64,000 bases of DNA, from the NCBI RefSeq assembly GCF_048128805.1, contig NC_136016.1, forward strand, positions 19,204,676 through 19,268,675, read 5' to 3'. The translations under genes and the position numbers were made by a program. Below are positions 9,810 to 20,657 of this stretch, piece after piece. How positions within the stretch are numbered: the first letter of the stretch is position 1; the number at the start of each line of letters is the position of its first letter. The notes under the pieces were generated by a model. The model worked only from the letters and a program-made list of their open reading frames with translations. It searched no databases and was not told the DNA's origin. The stretch is from Centroberyx gerrardi (lineage: Eukaryota; Chordata; Actinopteri; Beryciformes; Berycidae).

Positions 9810-11890
9810 TCCATATAAAGGAAGTTCACACGATGAGGTCACACGATCGTTTATCTGTCGGCCATTTCTGTATTCAGTGTAAGAGAGATGTTGTGGAGAT
9901 GTTATTAAAGGAAAAATCCACCCTAAAACACACAAAAAACAGCTATTGGTGCATGTACCATGCATTTCTGGGACAATTTTGTTTTTTGGCGGTATATTTT
10001 TCTTATTCTCAAAGATAAGTGGCCAAACATAGATGACATCTTCTACCAGAGGTATGTGAGGTTTAGTCAATCAAAGGTGTGAATCCCCAGACTGGCTGGG
10101 AAACGGTGGGTGGGGAAAGTGAATGAGTAATGATCTTCCCTGTCGAGGTGCCTTTGAGCAAGGCACTCAACTCCCAACTGCTCAGTTATTAACATTAATA
10201 GAAAACTGTGGTTATACTGGGCAGCTCTCAGGTGTGAATGTGAAGCAGGGTGTTGCTAAAAAAAAAAAGAAAGTGTGCCTAGTCGACATTGACTGGATAG
10301 ATAAAGGATTTTTAAAAAAAATACAGGTGGTGTTCCAGTCTGGTTTTGCAGAACCATTTGGCGATTATCATTTGAACACCTGTAGAGAAGATTTCTCTAG
10401 TTTAAGACTAGTCTAAGCCTTAGACTGGACTAGGCTTATTAAGACTGTCTGTTAGTTAAATACGACGGTCTGTTACTTAAAGTCTGAAACGGAAGTTAGA
10501 GCGTCTTTAGCTTCTGTACTGTCACGTATTTCCCAGTGAAACGGAATATTTGAGCGGTGTACAGTTACAAGAGGGATTTAAATCAAATCCTTCGCATTTG
10601 ATTGGACCGCTAAACAGTGGGCGGGGCTTAGAGTTTAGCGCGATATGGAGCTACAGAGAGAAACGGAGCTACAGAGGACTGTTGGCTCCACACCTCCCTC
10701 ACCTGTTGTTAGATCAGGAGGAGGACAAGGTAGAGATGAATGAATTAGACCTCAGCAACATTGTTTTGGAAATGAAAACAAAGTTTTTGCCCACTGATAT
10801 CCAAACACACATCTCTTCCATCTCTCTCCATATTGCTCTGTCAGCTACGACCCAGAAACGGTGAAGTGCGGTTTTATATGACCGGTGTGGCTAGCTAGAG
10901 GTTGAAGAATGAGTGATGGGTGGATGTCATGATATTATTGGTTGAAATTGGTTGGTTCATGCTTACGTAAGCACACGGCATATTTTGGATTTAAGTCCAA
11001 GACTAGGTCTATCTTTATGCAACTGGCCCCAAGTTGCCAAAAATATTTCCTTTTTCTTGTTTAGTTTGTCCAAACTGAGCGTACGATTAGCTAAGTCAGG
11101 TCATTCTCTTTATTTCCAAGATAGCCTACTCCACCCATATCTTCAGGTCCATCAGCAGGCAGCCATGTTTTGAACCTGAATACCTTGGTGACCGCTGGCC
11201 GGTGGGAAGTGTGTCAGAGCCGGGGAACTCCGGTCGAGCCGCAGGTTTCTTGTGTTTGTACATCAGACACTCTGATTCTGCATCAGAGAATGAATAGCAT
11301 AACACCAATGCATTTTTTTGTATGTATTTTGAAGGGTGTAGCCTATTGTTTATGTCTGCTTGAACCAATGTGTATCGTCATCACATGCCAAAAATATAAG
11401 GGTGAGAAGACTTTCATAATTAAACATGTGCAACGGGGAAATTAGAATGCATGAGAAAAGAAAGCCAAATGAGAACATACATGCAAAAGATCCTCTTAAT
11501 CAAATACTATGTATTTCACTGTAATTCAAATAGGACGCATTTTAATGTCTTTCAGCATATGTGTAGTGCTTCTCCACCCTAAGGATTCACACATTGAAAT
11601 TGCCTAATTTGACAGTATCTTCCTATAGTTTGATTTGATTTGCGTTCAGCTATCTGGAAATTGTAATAATATAAAAACATTTAAGCCTGTTAAAACTAGA
11701 AGAAAAGGCCAGGAATGCAATTTAGATAGATAATAAGATAAATTAAAATTTAAATTACACTCTGAACACCACGAAGTAGAACTATTAGAGTGCATTGCTT
11801 TTGATAGAAAGATGTAGTCACAGATGAGAACAATGTATTTTTGATGGTCCAATATTTATATGGTCCAAAATCCCACTGCACACAGTCCAG
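9810..11890. other. Non-coding interval with a possible MITE
   Basis: No gene was recognised. Near 10398-10440 there is a cluster of GACTAG/CTAGTC-type words (AGTTTAAGACTAGTCTAAG), and a related inverted cluster lies near 10990-11030 next to an end-like CAACTGGCCCC. Together they may bound a 600-bp inverted-repeat element. A 104-codon frame at 10550-10864 falls inside and has no recognisable domain. Confidence 0.3.
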
Positions 11891-11929
11891 GACTTGTATG
11901 ACAGCAGTCTAAAGAGGATTGAAGCTGTT

Positions 11930-12830
11930 CTGAAGAGAAACGAGGCCCTACTCCTTAGTGGGTACTTGATATTTATATATTGTTAGGTTATTTTGCCCCT
12001 ATACCATTTGCATTCACAACAGCTTCAATCACACAAGTCCTGAACTGTGCAGTGAGATATTGGACCTTTCTTCAAAAAGGAAAGCCTCCAGCTCTTTGAG
12101 GGATGAAGGAGGTGGAAATCTACTTTCCCATAAAGGTTCAGTGAAGTTTAGATCTGCTGATTGGGGCCATGGAAGGAGTTTGACTTCATCCTGGAGTTCA
12201 TGAAACCACTCTTGAATTTGTTTATCAGTGTGTATGCGGGCATTATCATCTTGGAATACGGGAACATCATGTGGGAACAGTGTTTGCACCACAGGGTGCA
12301 GCTGGTCCTGTAAAATGGCCTCATATTCCTCTGGCTTTATACGGCCATGCAGAGGAATCATCAGCCCTAATGACATTCATGACACTCCGGATATAAGAGA
12401 AACATTGAAAGACGACTCATCAGACTGTGTTACCTTCCTCCACTGCTCATGGCGTCAGGTTTTGTGCTCCTTACACCAGGTTATGCGTCTTTGTGTAGCA
12501 GCTTCTGAATGGCAGCCCTGCTTTAAATACCAGCTTTATGAAGCTCATAACGTACAGTTTTGATTGAGAGTCACAGAGGTCTTTAACTTCTGTGGTGATT
12601 TTTTTTCAGGCTGTATTTTTATGCCGTTTAGTGCGTCCGTCTGTCTCTGTTGATGAGCTTCAACTTGCAGCCGCTGTTCCTCTCTGCCTGTCTGTTTGTC
12701 TGTGTTTGACACGTCATGATTTTCCAGACTGTTCCCTTTGCCACATTAAATAATCTTGCAGTTGCACCAGCACAGACTATTTGGCCTCTTTGTTAGTTGC
12801 CTCATGTCTTCTGAAAAAACACATACTGTC
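11930..12830 (-). pseudogene. Decayed Tc1/mariner-type transposase
   Basis: The minus strand carries the C-terminal half of a Tc1-like transposase. Phe-Gln-Asp-Asp-Asn-Ala-Arg-Ile-His-Thr holds the second catalytic Asp region, and Pro-Trp-Pro-Gln-Ser-Ala-Asp-Leu-Asn-Phe-Thr-Glu-Pro-Leu-Trp-Glu corresponds to the family's Trp-Pro-x-x-Ser-Pro-Asp-Leu-Asn-Pro-x-Glu-x-Leu-Trp motif. The longest open part is 12029-12376. Upstream to about 12580, further family words (Arg-Tyr-Glu-Leu-His-Lys-Ala-Gly, Arg-Ala-Ala) appear in other frames and are broken by stops. The copy is dead. Terminal repeats could not be placed with confidence. Confidence 0.75.
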
Positions 12831-13075
12831 ACTGTCAGGTGAAAACCTTGCATCTCCAAAATGGCGTCTTTTCAGGAACTAAGAAAAACAGCCTTGTTTT
12901 TAGCTTGATGACAAGTTATTTTTGACATTATCCCGTGGGTTTTGAAAGGGTTTCATGAGCCCAAGAGGGCGGAGAATTTTTTCAACCTGTGGAGGAGCAT
13001 GTGCTCTTTCAATGGAAGTGAAAATATGAAAATCACCAACACTGGAGAAACGAGATCTTCACACGACAACAGCGA
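12830..13075 (+). repeat. Interspersed repeat, second copy inverted at 37.56-37.72 kb
   Basis: This begins near CTGTCAGGTGAAAACCTTGC, continues through ATCTCCAAAATG and TTTTCAGGAAC, a GGTTTTGAAAGG block, and ends near CCAACACTGGAG. The same ordered blocks occur in reverse complement in fscn2 intron 3. It is non-coding, and I take it as a teleost repeat family. Confidence 0.65.
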
Positions 13076-13259
13076 TATAAAAGTGGCAACTGTCAGATTG
13101 TTAAATATCTTGCTCAAGGACACTTAAACAGGTACGATCTCGCGGACGATCGAATGTTCCAGCACACTTACTACAAGGCCACCCTGCCCATTTATATATT
13201 GTATTGCAGCATTGTATATATATATAATACAGTTGGAATTATATAGGCTATACAATGCA

Positions 13260-13420
13260 ATGCTTACATGCAGCAGCGAGAACGGAAAGAAGGCCGGTCG
13301 GTCGGTTAGTTTTGGCGAGAGGCAGCGAGGTACGGCGTGATAGCGCGGGTGGCGGCTGCGGTCGGCTCGAGCCGGCTATACGATGCAGACGTGGCTTCCT
13401 CCCTCTCACATGTTCCTTCC
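13260..13420. other. CpG-rich patch
   Basis: About 150 bp with many CG dinucleotides (repeats of CGGTCGGTCGG, CGGCTCGAGCCGGC) in otherwise AT-rich sequence. It could be a small CpG island or first exon of an unrecognised transcript. No transcript can be assigned. Confidence 0.35.
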
Positions 13421-14082
13421 ACAGACAGACTTCGGCTCTAATTATTGTGTCAATGTCACACATTAGCCCACTGGGCCAGAAAAAAAATCTCCTCGGCAAA
13501 CAAACAAAACCAAGAATAAACCAATTTATCAATTTATTCTTGAGACGATGGCAGGGTAAAGCCCATGAAAACTGAACCAAACACCGAGCATTATTCACAG
13601 CAGCGGCAGTGCCATCTGGTTTGAGTTTATATCTCTATATGCGTGTAATTTGTGCTACAGTTGATCCGCGTACTGTGTAAACACATTTTAATACACTGGT
13701 GGGAACGGGGGGAAGAACGTCAAGACAGAAATGAGTGACGTGGCAGCGTACACTTGTTTCTCTTTCTCTTCTCTTTCCCTGTCTTCCTTCCTCTCTCTCT
13801 CTCTTTCACTCTATTCCTCTCTCTCTCTCTCTTTCTCTTTGGTGTGTTGATAGATATAGCACACTCAGCAACATTTCAAGGTATGATGGAGAAAAAAAAC
13901 ACACTTTCATGGTAAAACAAACATGCTTCCAGCTACATAGGCTTTTATTGACAAATGGCAGAGGCAGGAGGAGAAGGAACATTAAGTACAGTCGAAACTG
14001 GCAACCTGAATCCTCAAAAAGAATATGAAAAATTCTTGTTTTGGTTAGACCATAACTATAACCATAAGGCTAGGCATGTTTC

Positions 14083-14253
14083 AAACTGACACACACACAA
14101 ACACACACACACACACACACACACAATCCTTCGAGGAGCCCGGGGCCTAGAGGGAATAATGGTTAGCAACCTGAAAAATGCCCTCATCACAAAAGGCCTC
14201 CGACAGTAATAAATGAAATAGTTGAGCCAAACACATTAATCCATGCTGGTGCT

Positions 14254-14290
<37 letters not shown>

Positions 14291-14373
14291 CTGTGTGTGT
14301 ATTTGTCTGCATATTTGCCTGCATCTGTTGGCATTTCTGTGTGTCCACATGTTGAGTGTCTGCTGTTCATGCA

Positions 14374-14423
<50 letters not shown>

Positions 14424-14425
14424 CG
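14083..14425. repeat. CA and GT arrays
   Basis: A (CA)n run lies near 14083-14124, and two (GT)n runs lie at about 14257-14289 and 14379-14415, the last running into GA. The 14125-14250 spacer between them is free of repeats. Confidence 0.85.
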
Positions 14426-14512
14426 AGAGAGAGCTGAAAAGGCTGTGAGAGCGCTCTAGTGTAAGAAAGTGAGAGGTAGTAACCCACTGTCAAAGCAAGT
14501 AGCCTACTCTCG

Positions 14513-14772
14513 CTCTCTCTCTCTTTCACACTTTCCCCCTCTCTCTCTCTCTCTCTCTCTCTCCCACCTCCCTCTCTCCAAACTGTGTATATTTAGCCTT
14601 CCACTCCTTTCTCCCCCTTTACCTTTATCATCTTTCCAAACTGTATACCTTGGGCTGCTGTCCCTCTTTCTCTGTTTCCTATGCATTTCTCTTTTTTCTG
14701 TCTCTAAACTGTGTATTTTTAATCTCCATTTGGACTCACCTTGTTCTTTCCTTCATATTTTTTGTCTGCCTC

Positions 14773-14808
<36 letters not shown>

Positions 14809-14835
14809 CAAACTGTGTATATTTGGGTCTGTCTA
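14513..14835. repeat. CT-rich minisatellite with recurring CCAAACTGTGTATATTT unit
   Basis: Four diverged copies of CCAAACTGTGTATATTT-like sequence occur near 14577, 14636, 14704 and 14808, separated by pyrimidine-rich spacers of about 60-105 bp that include (CT)n runs. The whole looks like an old minisatellite with expanded CT spacers. Confidence 0.65.
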
Positions 14836-14903
14836 TGGGGAGCCAGGGGTCATTATTAATCTTGCTGGCTCTCTTAGCTTCAGGCATAACAGCGGGGCAG
14901 CAT

Positions 14904-14904
14904 C

Positions 14905-14944
<40 letters not shown>

Positions 14945-15050
14945 CATGCACACTAGTGTATAAGTGAGAGGGAGAAGAGTGGTTGTGAATGAGTCAGTTA
15001 CGCTGTTCGAGGAAAGGTGTGGGAGAACATGTTTATGTGAGTGCACCGTG

Positions 15051-15095
<45 letters not shown>

Positions 15096-15345
15096 AGAGG
15101 GAAAGTGCATTTTGCCATGATGGATCATGAGAGACGCACATTCTTAATGCACACTCGCACAAGACAGACACCCATGAGAAATGAAGGGGAGAGAGAAACA
15201 GAGAGCAGAGAGGGGGGTGAGGAGGGGGAGGGAGAGAGGGAAGGGGGGAGAGAGGGAGGGAGGGAGGGAGGGGGGTGAGTAGGTGATGGGGACACAGAGT
15301 GAGAGAAAGAGAGAAAGAAAGGAGAGAGAGAGAGAGAGAGCAGGG
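14904..15345. repeat. GT arrays then a 160-bp purine tract
   Basis: (GT)n runs lie at about 14904-14945 and 15045-15095. From about 15180 to 15345 the plus strand is almost only A and G (GAGA, GGGA and GGAG units). Frames here are low complexity. Confidence 0.8.
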
Positions 15346-15359
15346 AGAGTCTGTCGTTC

Positions 15360-15695
15360 CTCCTGAACTCATTAACCGTTGTCCTCTCCGCCCTCCCTCC
15401 CGCACTCCCACAATGCCGAGCAGCGGCGTGCATCAATAACGCCCGTGACAGCACGAGGGGGACGGGTCAGACAAGCAACCGCCGTCTCCCTGGCAACCAC
15501 CGCCACGGCCACCATCGCCACGACAACAATTGCCGAGCGCACGCAGGGGGTATCCCCCTTCCTCCTCGGCCCGGCTCCCCTCCTGCAGCCGTCGCACAGC
15601 GAGCTCCGCCAAACCCGCCGCTACCGGATCAGACGAGGGCTAAAGCCTCCGCACGACGCCGGCGAAGGATGCGGCGAGACTGTGGATCTTGATTC
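15360..15695. promoter_or_regulatory. CpG-rich segment, possible orphan promoter or first exon
   Basis: About 330 bp rich in CG dinucleotides directly after the purine tract. A 109-codon plus-strand frame (15379-15708) crosses it, but Ala-Thr-rich composition and lack of any domain argue against a protein. No TATA box was found. It may be an untranslated first exon. Confidence 0.35.
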
Positions 15696-15710
15696 TGTGG
15701 TGAATTGAAT

Positions 15711-15850
15711 GTAAAGGAGATTGATTTTGCACCGAGTACACAAGGACTCCAGCGTGATCCAGGATTCAAGAGGTGGTGGAGGATAGGGGGTCTGCTGAGG
15801 GAAGCTACCCCAAAAAGAGCCACTCTAGCTGGACTGTGAGGCTCAGGGAG
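15711..15850 (+). repeat. Diverged direct repeat, copy 1 (copy 2 at 17161-17281)
   Basis: Both copies start at GTAAAGGAG, contain CAAGAGGTGG(T/A)GGAGGAT, GAGGGAAGCT(A/G)CCCCAAAAA and end at CTGAGGGAG or its variant. The copies are about 1.45 kb apart in the same orientation, with the repeat family and nested element at 15.83-16.95 kb between them. Confidence 0.65.
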
Positions 15851-16950
15851 TATTGGTCGAATTTCACAAGGCCAACAGTTCCCCTCCATTCATCGTCTAT
15901 AGCCGTCTTTACACAGAGCATTTATACTGGGATATTGATGGATCTGACCTAGGTTTGGTTTCTGTGTAAAAGATTAAAATACGCCCGGCTCTGACCTACA
16001 TCACGACAAAAAAAAAGTAGAAAACCAGGAGAAAACCTGATGACCTAACCCGGTTTTTGTCTGCATAAAGTAGAGCCGGAGAAATGCGACCATCCACGCC
16101 ATCTGAGAACCGCGAAAAATCAAAGCTAGCTTAGTAGAGACTTGGTTTCAATTCAAGCAAACTAGAAATATGAACGGAAACATCTTGAATCTACCAGACG
16201 TATAAATGGCCTTGTTTCTAAACTATATAATCATCCACGAGATAAACAAAGCTTAGTCATTCCCGCGGTTCCCGTTCCCACAATGTAAAGATGATCATAG
16301 CCAACCGGGCAAAAGGTGGATAAAGACGCTTGTTGAAATTGATCATGATGACTTCTCTCCCGGCTCTGCTACGGTATTTTTATCCGGGTCCGCTGTGTAA
16401 AGACGGCTTATGAGAAGTGACTAACCGCGTGTGCACGGCATGATGGGATAGGTGGCGACGTGAACCAGGCTCATGATGCAACGATTAAAGTTGAAGAAAA
16501 CGCAACCAAGCACGACGGCCGTGGTGCGAGAACCAATGACACTGGCGCAAAAATCTGTCTCATTTCTCATTGAATTCCCATTAAATTCTCCCTTCATTCA
16601 ATTTTTTGTCTCAAATATTTTAGCTGCTAACTCTTGTAGGCTAAACAAGCAATGTTAGCTTGCGTACCTCCCATCACATCCAAATAGCTGTAGCCACTCA
16701 GCTAGCTCGCTAGAGTAAAGCATATAACTTTAAGATGACGCTTTTCTGACATAAGTAGGCTACGGATTTTATTCAGGCATAATGAACTGAATAAAATGAT
16801 AAAATATGAAATATGAAATAATCGAATAATGTTAAACAAACCTGACCCAGAACAACAGCCACAAGCGACGACTTTTGATACAGCGAAGCGATGCAAAGTA
16901 CTTGTTCTATATACTATGTGGATCAGACTAGAGTCATGTCCATTCAAAAA
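15830..16950 (+). repeat. Interspersed repeat, copy A, interrupted by a MITE
   Basis: Outside the inserted element (15901-16408), this matches 32220-32880 in order: a CCTCCATTCA(T/C)..GTCTAT block, TATGAGAAG, GCATGATGGGATA, TTTTAGCTGCTAACT, CTCAGCTAGCT, AATGATAAAATATGAAATA and GACGACTTTTGATA. The family is non-coding and of unknown class. Confidence 0.65.
15901..16408. mobile_element. 508-bp MITE with perfect 16-bp inverted ends and 3-bp target duplication
   Basis: AGCCGTCTTTACACAG at 15901-15916 is matched exactly by its reverse complement at 16393-16408. TAT flanks both sides (15898-15900 and 16409-16411). The related repeat at 32276-32290 carries a single uninterrupted TAT at the same position (32285-32287), an empty site. 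The interior has no transposase frame. A 3-bp duplication fits PIF/Harbinger-like or related superfamilies, but the class is not established. Confidence 0.85.
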
Positions 16951-17160
16951 GTCTTTCAGATATATAATGAATGGAGATTTCATTATATCATTTGTAATAT
17001 TTAGCCTAGTCACGGTGATTCTGTGTCCTTCTCATGTTTTAGCTCCTTCCATAAATAAATTGGCACCACCAGAGATAGCGGACATAGGAATAACTGTTAA
17101 TATCAATGTTATCTATTGATTTGCATTGTTTGAATGAGTGCACTATCCCTTGTTTGTACG

Positions 17161-17281
17161 GTAAAGGAGTTTTTTATTGAGTGTAGATGGATGCAAATAC
17201 CCAGAATCCAAGAGGTGGAGGAGGATCGAGGATCTTCTGAGGGAAGCTGCCCCAAAAAAAAGACTCTGAAACTGAGGGAGA
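17161..17281 (+). repeat. Diverged direct repeat, copy 2
   Basis: Partner of 15711-15850, described there. This copy is shorter by internal deletions. Confidence 0.6.
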
Positions 17282-17336
17282 TGAATGGAAAGGTGAATGA
17301 ATAGACTGACATAAGAAAGTAAAGGGATGGGAAGAA

Positions 17337-17337
17337 T

Positions 17338-17418
<81 letters not shown>

Positions 17419-17419
17419 C
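17337..17419. repeat. GATA tetranucleotide array
   Basis: About 20 uninterrupted GATA units. The lack of variant units suggests it is young or unstable and likely polymorphic. Long GATA arrays are the classic Bkm-type satellite motif. Confidence 0.95.
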
Positions 17420-17565
17420 CATACACACCAAATTTGATTAAGCTTGCTGGCCTGTTAATCTTTAGTAATCTAATTGATTCATTAAAGGTTAACAGTCCTG
17501 TAGTGGCGTCTGTCAGACCTGACACTGCAACACTGCATGTACGTAGAGAACAAGCGTAGTTCACG

Positions 17566-17584
17566 CGCGTGTGTGTGTGTGTGT

Positions 17585-17675
<91 letters not shown>

Positions 17676-17770
17676 TGTGTGTTTCTGTCCATGCTCTTCA
17701 TGCAACTGGGTTACGGTGAGAGAGCAAATAGCGGCTGGCTGCTTTATGAAGAGGAGAGAGAGAGAGAGAG

Positions 17771-17852
<82 letters not shown>
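17566..17852. repeat. Two long GA arrays
   Basis: A short GT run leads into (GA)n of about 88 bp (17586-17673). After 80 bp of spacer a second GA array with AAAG interruptions covers about 17752-17852. The paired arrays end directly at the CpG-rich promoter region. Confidence 0.95.
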
Positions 17853-17857
<5 letters not shown>

Positions 17858-17879
17858 CGTCTCAGGCAATTGGCGATAA

Positions 17880-18420
17880 AACGAAATAACGGGCAACACC
17901 GGCTGACAGACTCTGAGAGCGCGCGGCCGTTTGCAGCCCGGAGACGACGGCGGAGTTAAATATCATATCTAATAATCGTGTTTTTAAAAGAAATCATATT
18001 GCGGGTTGTTAAGAGGACCGGTGCGAAATGTCAGATCTGAGTTCGTTTCACGCGCCTCTTGATAGATGTGAAGCGACGAACCGGCCGAGCCCACGGAGCT
18101 CGCGAGAGGGATATTTCCTTTCGGACGGAAAACAAGGCAGGGAAGGCGGGAGGGGGGGGGAGGAGGAGGAGTCGAGCGCGCGGCGGTTAGGCCAATAAAA
18201 CGGCCAAAGATTCCACGGGCGGGTCTTGATTGTGCGGATTCGACCAATGGGAGCCCGAGTGGCGGTCCGCACCCCACGTGGGCGCTGAGCTCCGAACAAC
18301 ATCGACCATGCATTCAGCCCGCTCCGGCCAATCAGGGCGGCGTAAGGTGTTAATCTCGACGCTGATTGGCCTGCAGCTTCACATAGTCCCTCAGTCATCA
18401 CGTTTAGCCCATTCTAGTTA
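17880..18420. promoter_or_regulatory. CpG-island promoter with several CCAAT boxes and an E-box
   Basis: This is the most promoter-like segment outside the gene block. It is CpG-dense, with CCAAT cores near 18190, 18245 and 18330 and an inverted ATTGG near 18364, a palindromic CCACGTGG E-box near 18276, and GGGCGG-type GC boxes. Multiple spaced CCAAT boxes are typical of NF-Y-driven promoters. It could serve a gene in either direction, possibly an untranslated first exon of fscn2 8 kb away or a transcript leaving to the left. No adjacent coding exon was found. Confidence 0.55.
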
Positions 18421-18954
18421 ACTCTTTCCTACCACACAGGAAGGAACAGCCCTGCCATAAAACAAACCCGTACTGTAATAGCCAAATGTGAATTAATGAA
18501 TGATTCAGAGGCGGTTTGTTTTTAGAAACAAGATACATCAGTTAATCCGGACTGTTTCAAAGACTCGTTTTAGACACATTTAAAGAAACGTGGGGGTAAT
18601 ATACTGGAGCCCATGGGGCGACCCGCGCTGCAGCCTTTTAAGCTTTATGTTGCCCTGATCATAATCAAATCAACATGCAAGCAAGCCAATGAGATTAAAA
18701 GCACATGATAAATGAATGCTTCGCAGTGAGGTAGAACCCACATTCACACATACACACGCCCTAAATTGTGGATCTAACCTACTCTAGCTATGCCATATAT
18801 ATAGGATATATTATATGAGCTCAATAGACAAAGAACGAGATTCAGATACAAGATTGGAGACTGATTGGAAATGAGTGCAACAGCAGAAATGCTATTGGAT
18901 TTCAATGGGAAACGTCCTTCTGTGGTCCCCTTACTGTTAAGAATCACCAACATC

Positions 18955-18957
<3 letters not shown>

Positions 18958-19012
<55 letters not shown>
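18958..19012. repeat. CT dinucleotide array
   Basis: About 26 pure CT units. A run of about 29 T follows near 19210-19239. Confidence 0.95.
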
Positions 19013-19014
<2 letters not shown>

Positions 19015-19209
19015 GCTGTTTTAATTGCACTGGTGATTTAGAGTTGATAAGGCTTCACATGTTGACGTCTTTCAGTTTCTGTAAGGTCCCCCATTAAAGA
19101 AGCAGCTAGACATTAAAAGCAGCGATTTAAAATAGCTCTAAAGTCCTCCCCTCCTACGCTATGCAGTCACACAGGCACCAACACTGACAAACCAAGCATC
19201 AATCTTCTG

Positions 19210-19244
<35 letters not shown>

Positions 19245-19369
19245 CCAAAAACATATAGGCAAGGCTTCCATAAAGGAGCCATGATGGAACAGGCCGATAC
19301 CGCCTCTGAGTGGCCGGTTTGGGAATTACAACTGTGATCGGGGTCCATCTGGGCATACTAACAAAGGTC

Positions 19370-19373
<4 letters not shown>

Positions 19374-19465
<92 letters not shown>

Positions 19466-19543
19466 TGTTTGTATGTATGGAAGCGCAAGGAAGGTTAGTG
19501 TTTGTGCATGAAACACAAGAGTGTGTGTGTGTGTGTGTGTGAC

Positions 19544-19583
<40 letters not shown>

Positions 19584-19668
19584 TGTGTTTGTATGTATGG
19601 AAGTGCAAGAAAGGTTGGTATTTGTGCATTAAACACAAGGGTGTGTGTGTGTGTGTGTGTGTGTGTCC
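19374..19668. repeat. Compound minisatellite, GT-GA arrays joined by a repeated 56-bp spacer
   Basis: The order is (GT)n-(GA)n-spacer, (GT)n-(GA)n-spacer, (GT)n. The two spacers (about 19466-19521 and 19586-19641) are close copies built on TTTGTATGTATGGAAG and TTTGTGCAT, so the whole 120-bp GT-GA-spacer unit was duplicated in tandem. Confidence 0.85.
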
Positions 19669-20204
19669 AAAATCCATTATTTTCATATTTTTTAAAAAAT
19701 ATGGAAGAAATGCATGTAATATATCAAATTATTCTTATCTGCCTCACAATAAACCACTTTCATTTTATTGAAATGCAATTCATTTTTGGATTTTTTTCAA
19801 AGTCAAAAAATGTCAGGTGGTGCAGAGCAAACCTGCAGTAAAAAAAAGTACAAATCCTAATCAAATAGTTATATACATTTTAGATTTATGTTTATGGGTT
19901 TTCAGTAGTGGTATAAACAGTAAAAGTGCATTATTTTAAATATTTATACGGTTGCATTTCCTGCGTGGTAAGATCATAAATCTTATCTTATATTATGAAT
20001 ATTAAAAAATATTATTAAAAAATTAATACCATCTTAATTAAAGCTATAAAACAAATATGTATACCCAGAACACATTCTATGTTACTCCGTTTTTTTATTG
20101 TTTTGTCAGATTTCTTCTTTTTTTTTCTCTATGGAAAACCTCATTTGTCACTGATTGATGAGCATGTGTGTTTGTGTGAGTGTGTGTGCATTAAAGAGGG
20201 GGGG

Positions 20205-20208
20205 AGAC

Positions 20209-20251
<43 letters not shown>

Positions 20252-20252
20252 G
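20205..20252. repeat. GT dinucleotide array
   Basis: About 20 GT units ending in a G run. It directly precedes the 500-bp polypurine segment. Confidence 0.9.
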
Positions 20253-20344
20253 GGGGGGTATATATTGATGAGGAGGAAGACTGACAGCGGAGACCAGAGA
20301 TCGGCTTTCCTCCATCCTGTCCGTCCCAAAAGTGTGTCCCCGCA

Positions 20345-20610
20345 GGAAAAGGAGGAGTAGGGTTTAGGAGGAGAGAGAGAGGAGGGAGGGGGGTTGAGGA
20401 AGAGAAGAGGAAAGGGAAGGAGGAGAAAGGCGGATAACAATAAGAGAGAGAGGGAGAGAGAGAGAGAGAGGGTCCGAGGTGATGGGAGTCGGGGAGGAGG
20501 AGGAGGAGGAGGAGGAGGAGGTGTGGGACAGAGGGGGAAAAGGAGAGATGGAGACAGATGGACAGGGGGGAAATGGGAGAGGATGGGGGGATGGAAGGGT
20601 AGAAGAGGGG

Positions 20611-20657
<47 letters not shown>

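Noticed and set aside
10550-10864. 104-codon plus frame with a repeated Ser-Tyr-Arg segment
   Set aside because: It lies in probable mobile-element sequence, has no recognised motif, and the repeated segment comes from a short DNA duplication.
15379-15708. Ala-Thr-rich 109-codon frame in a CpG-rich segment
   Set aside because: High CG content lengthens open frames by chance. There is no domain, and no downstream exon could be attached.
17109-17705. 198-codon minus-strand Ser-Leu and Tyr-Leu-Ser-Ile repeat protein
   Set aside because: It is a translation of the GA and GATA microsatellites.
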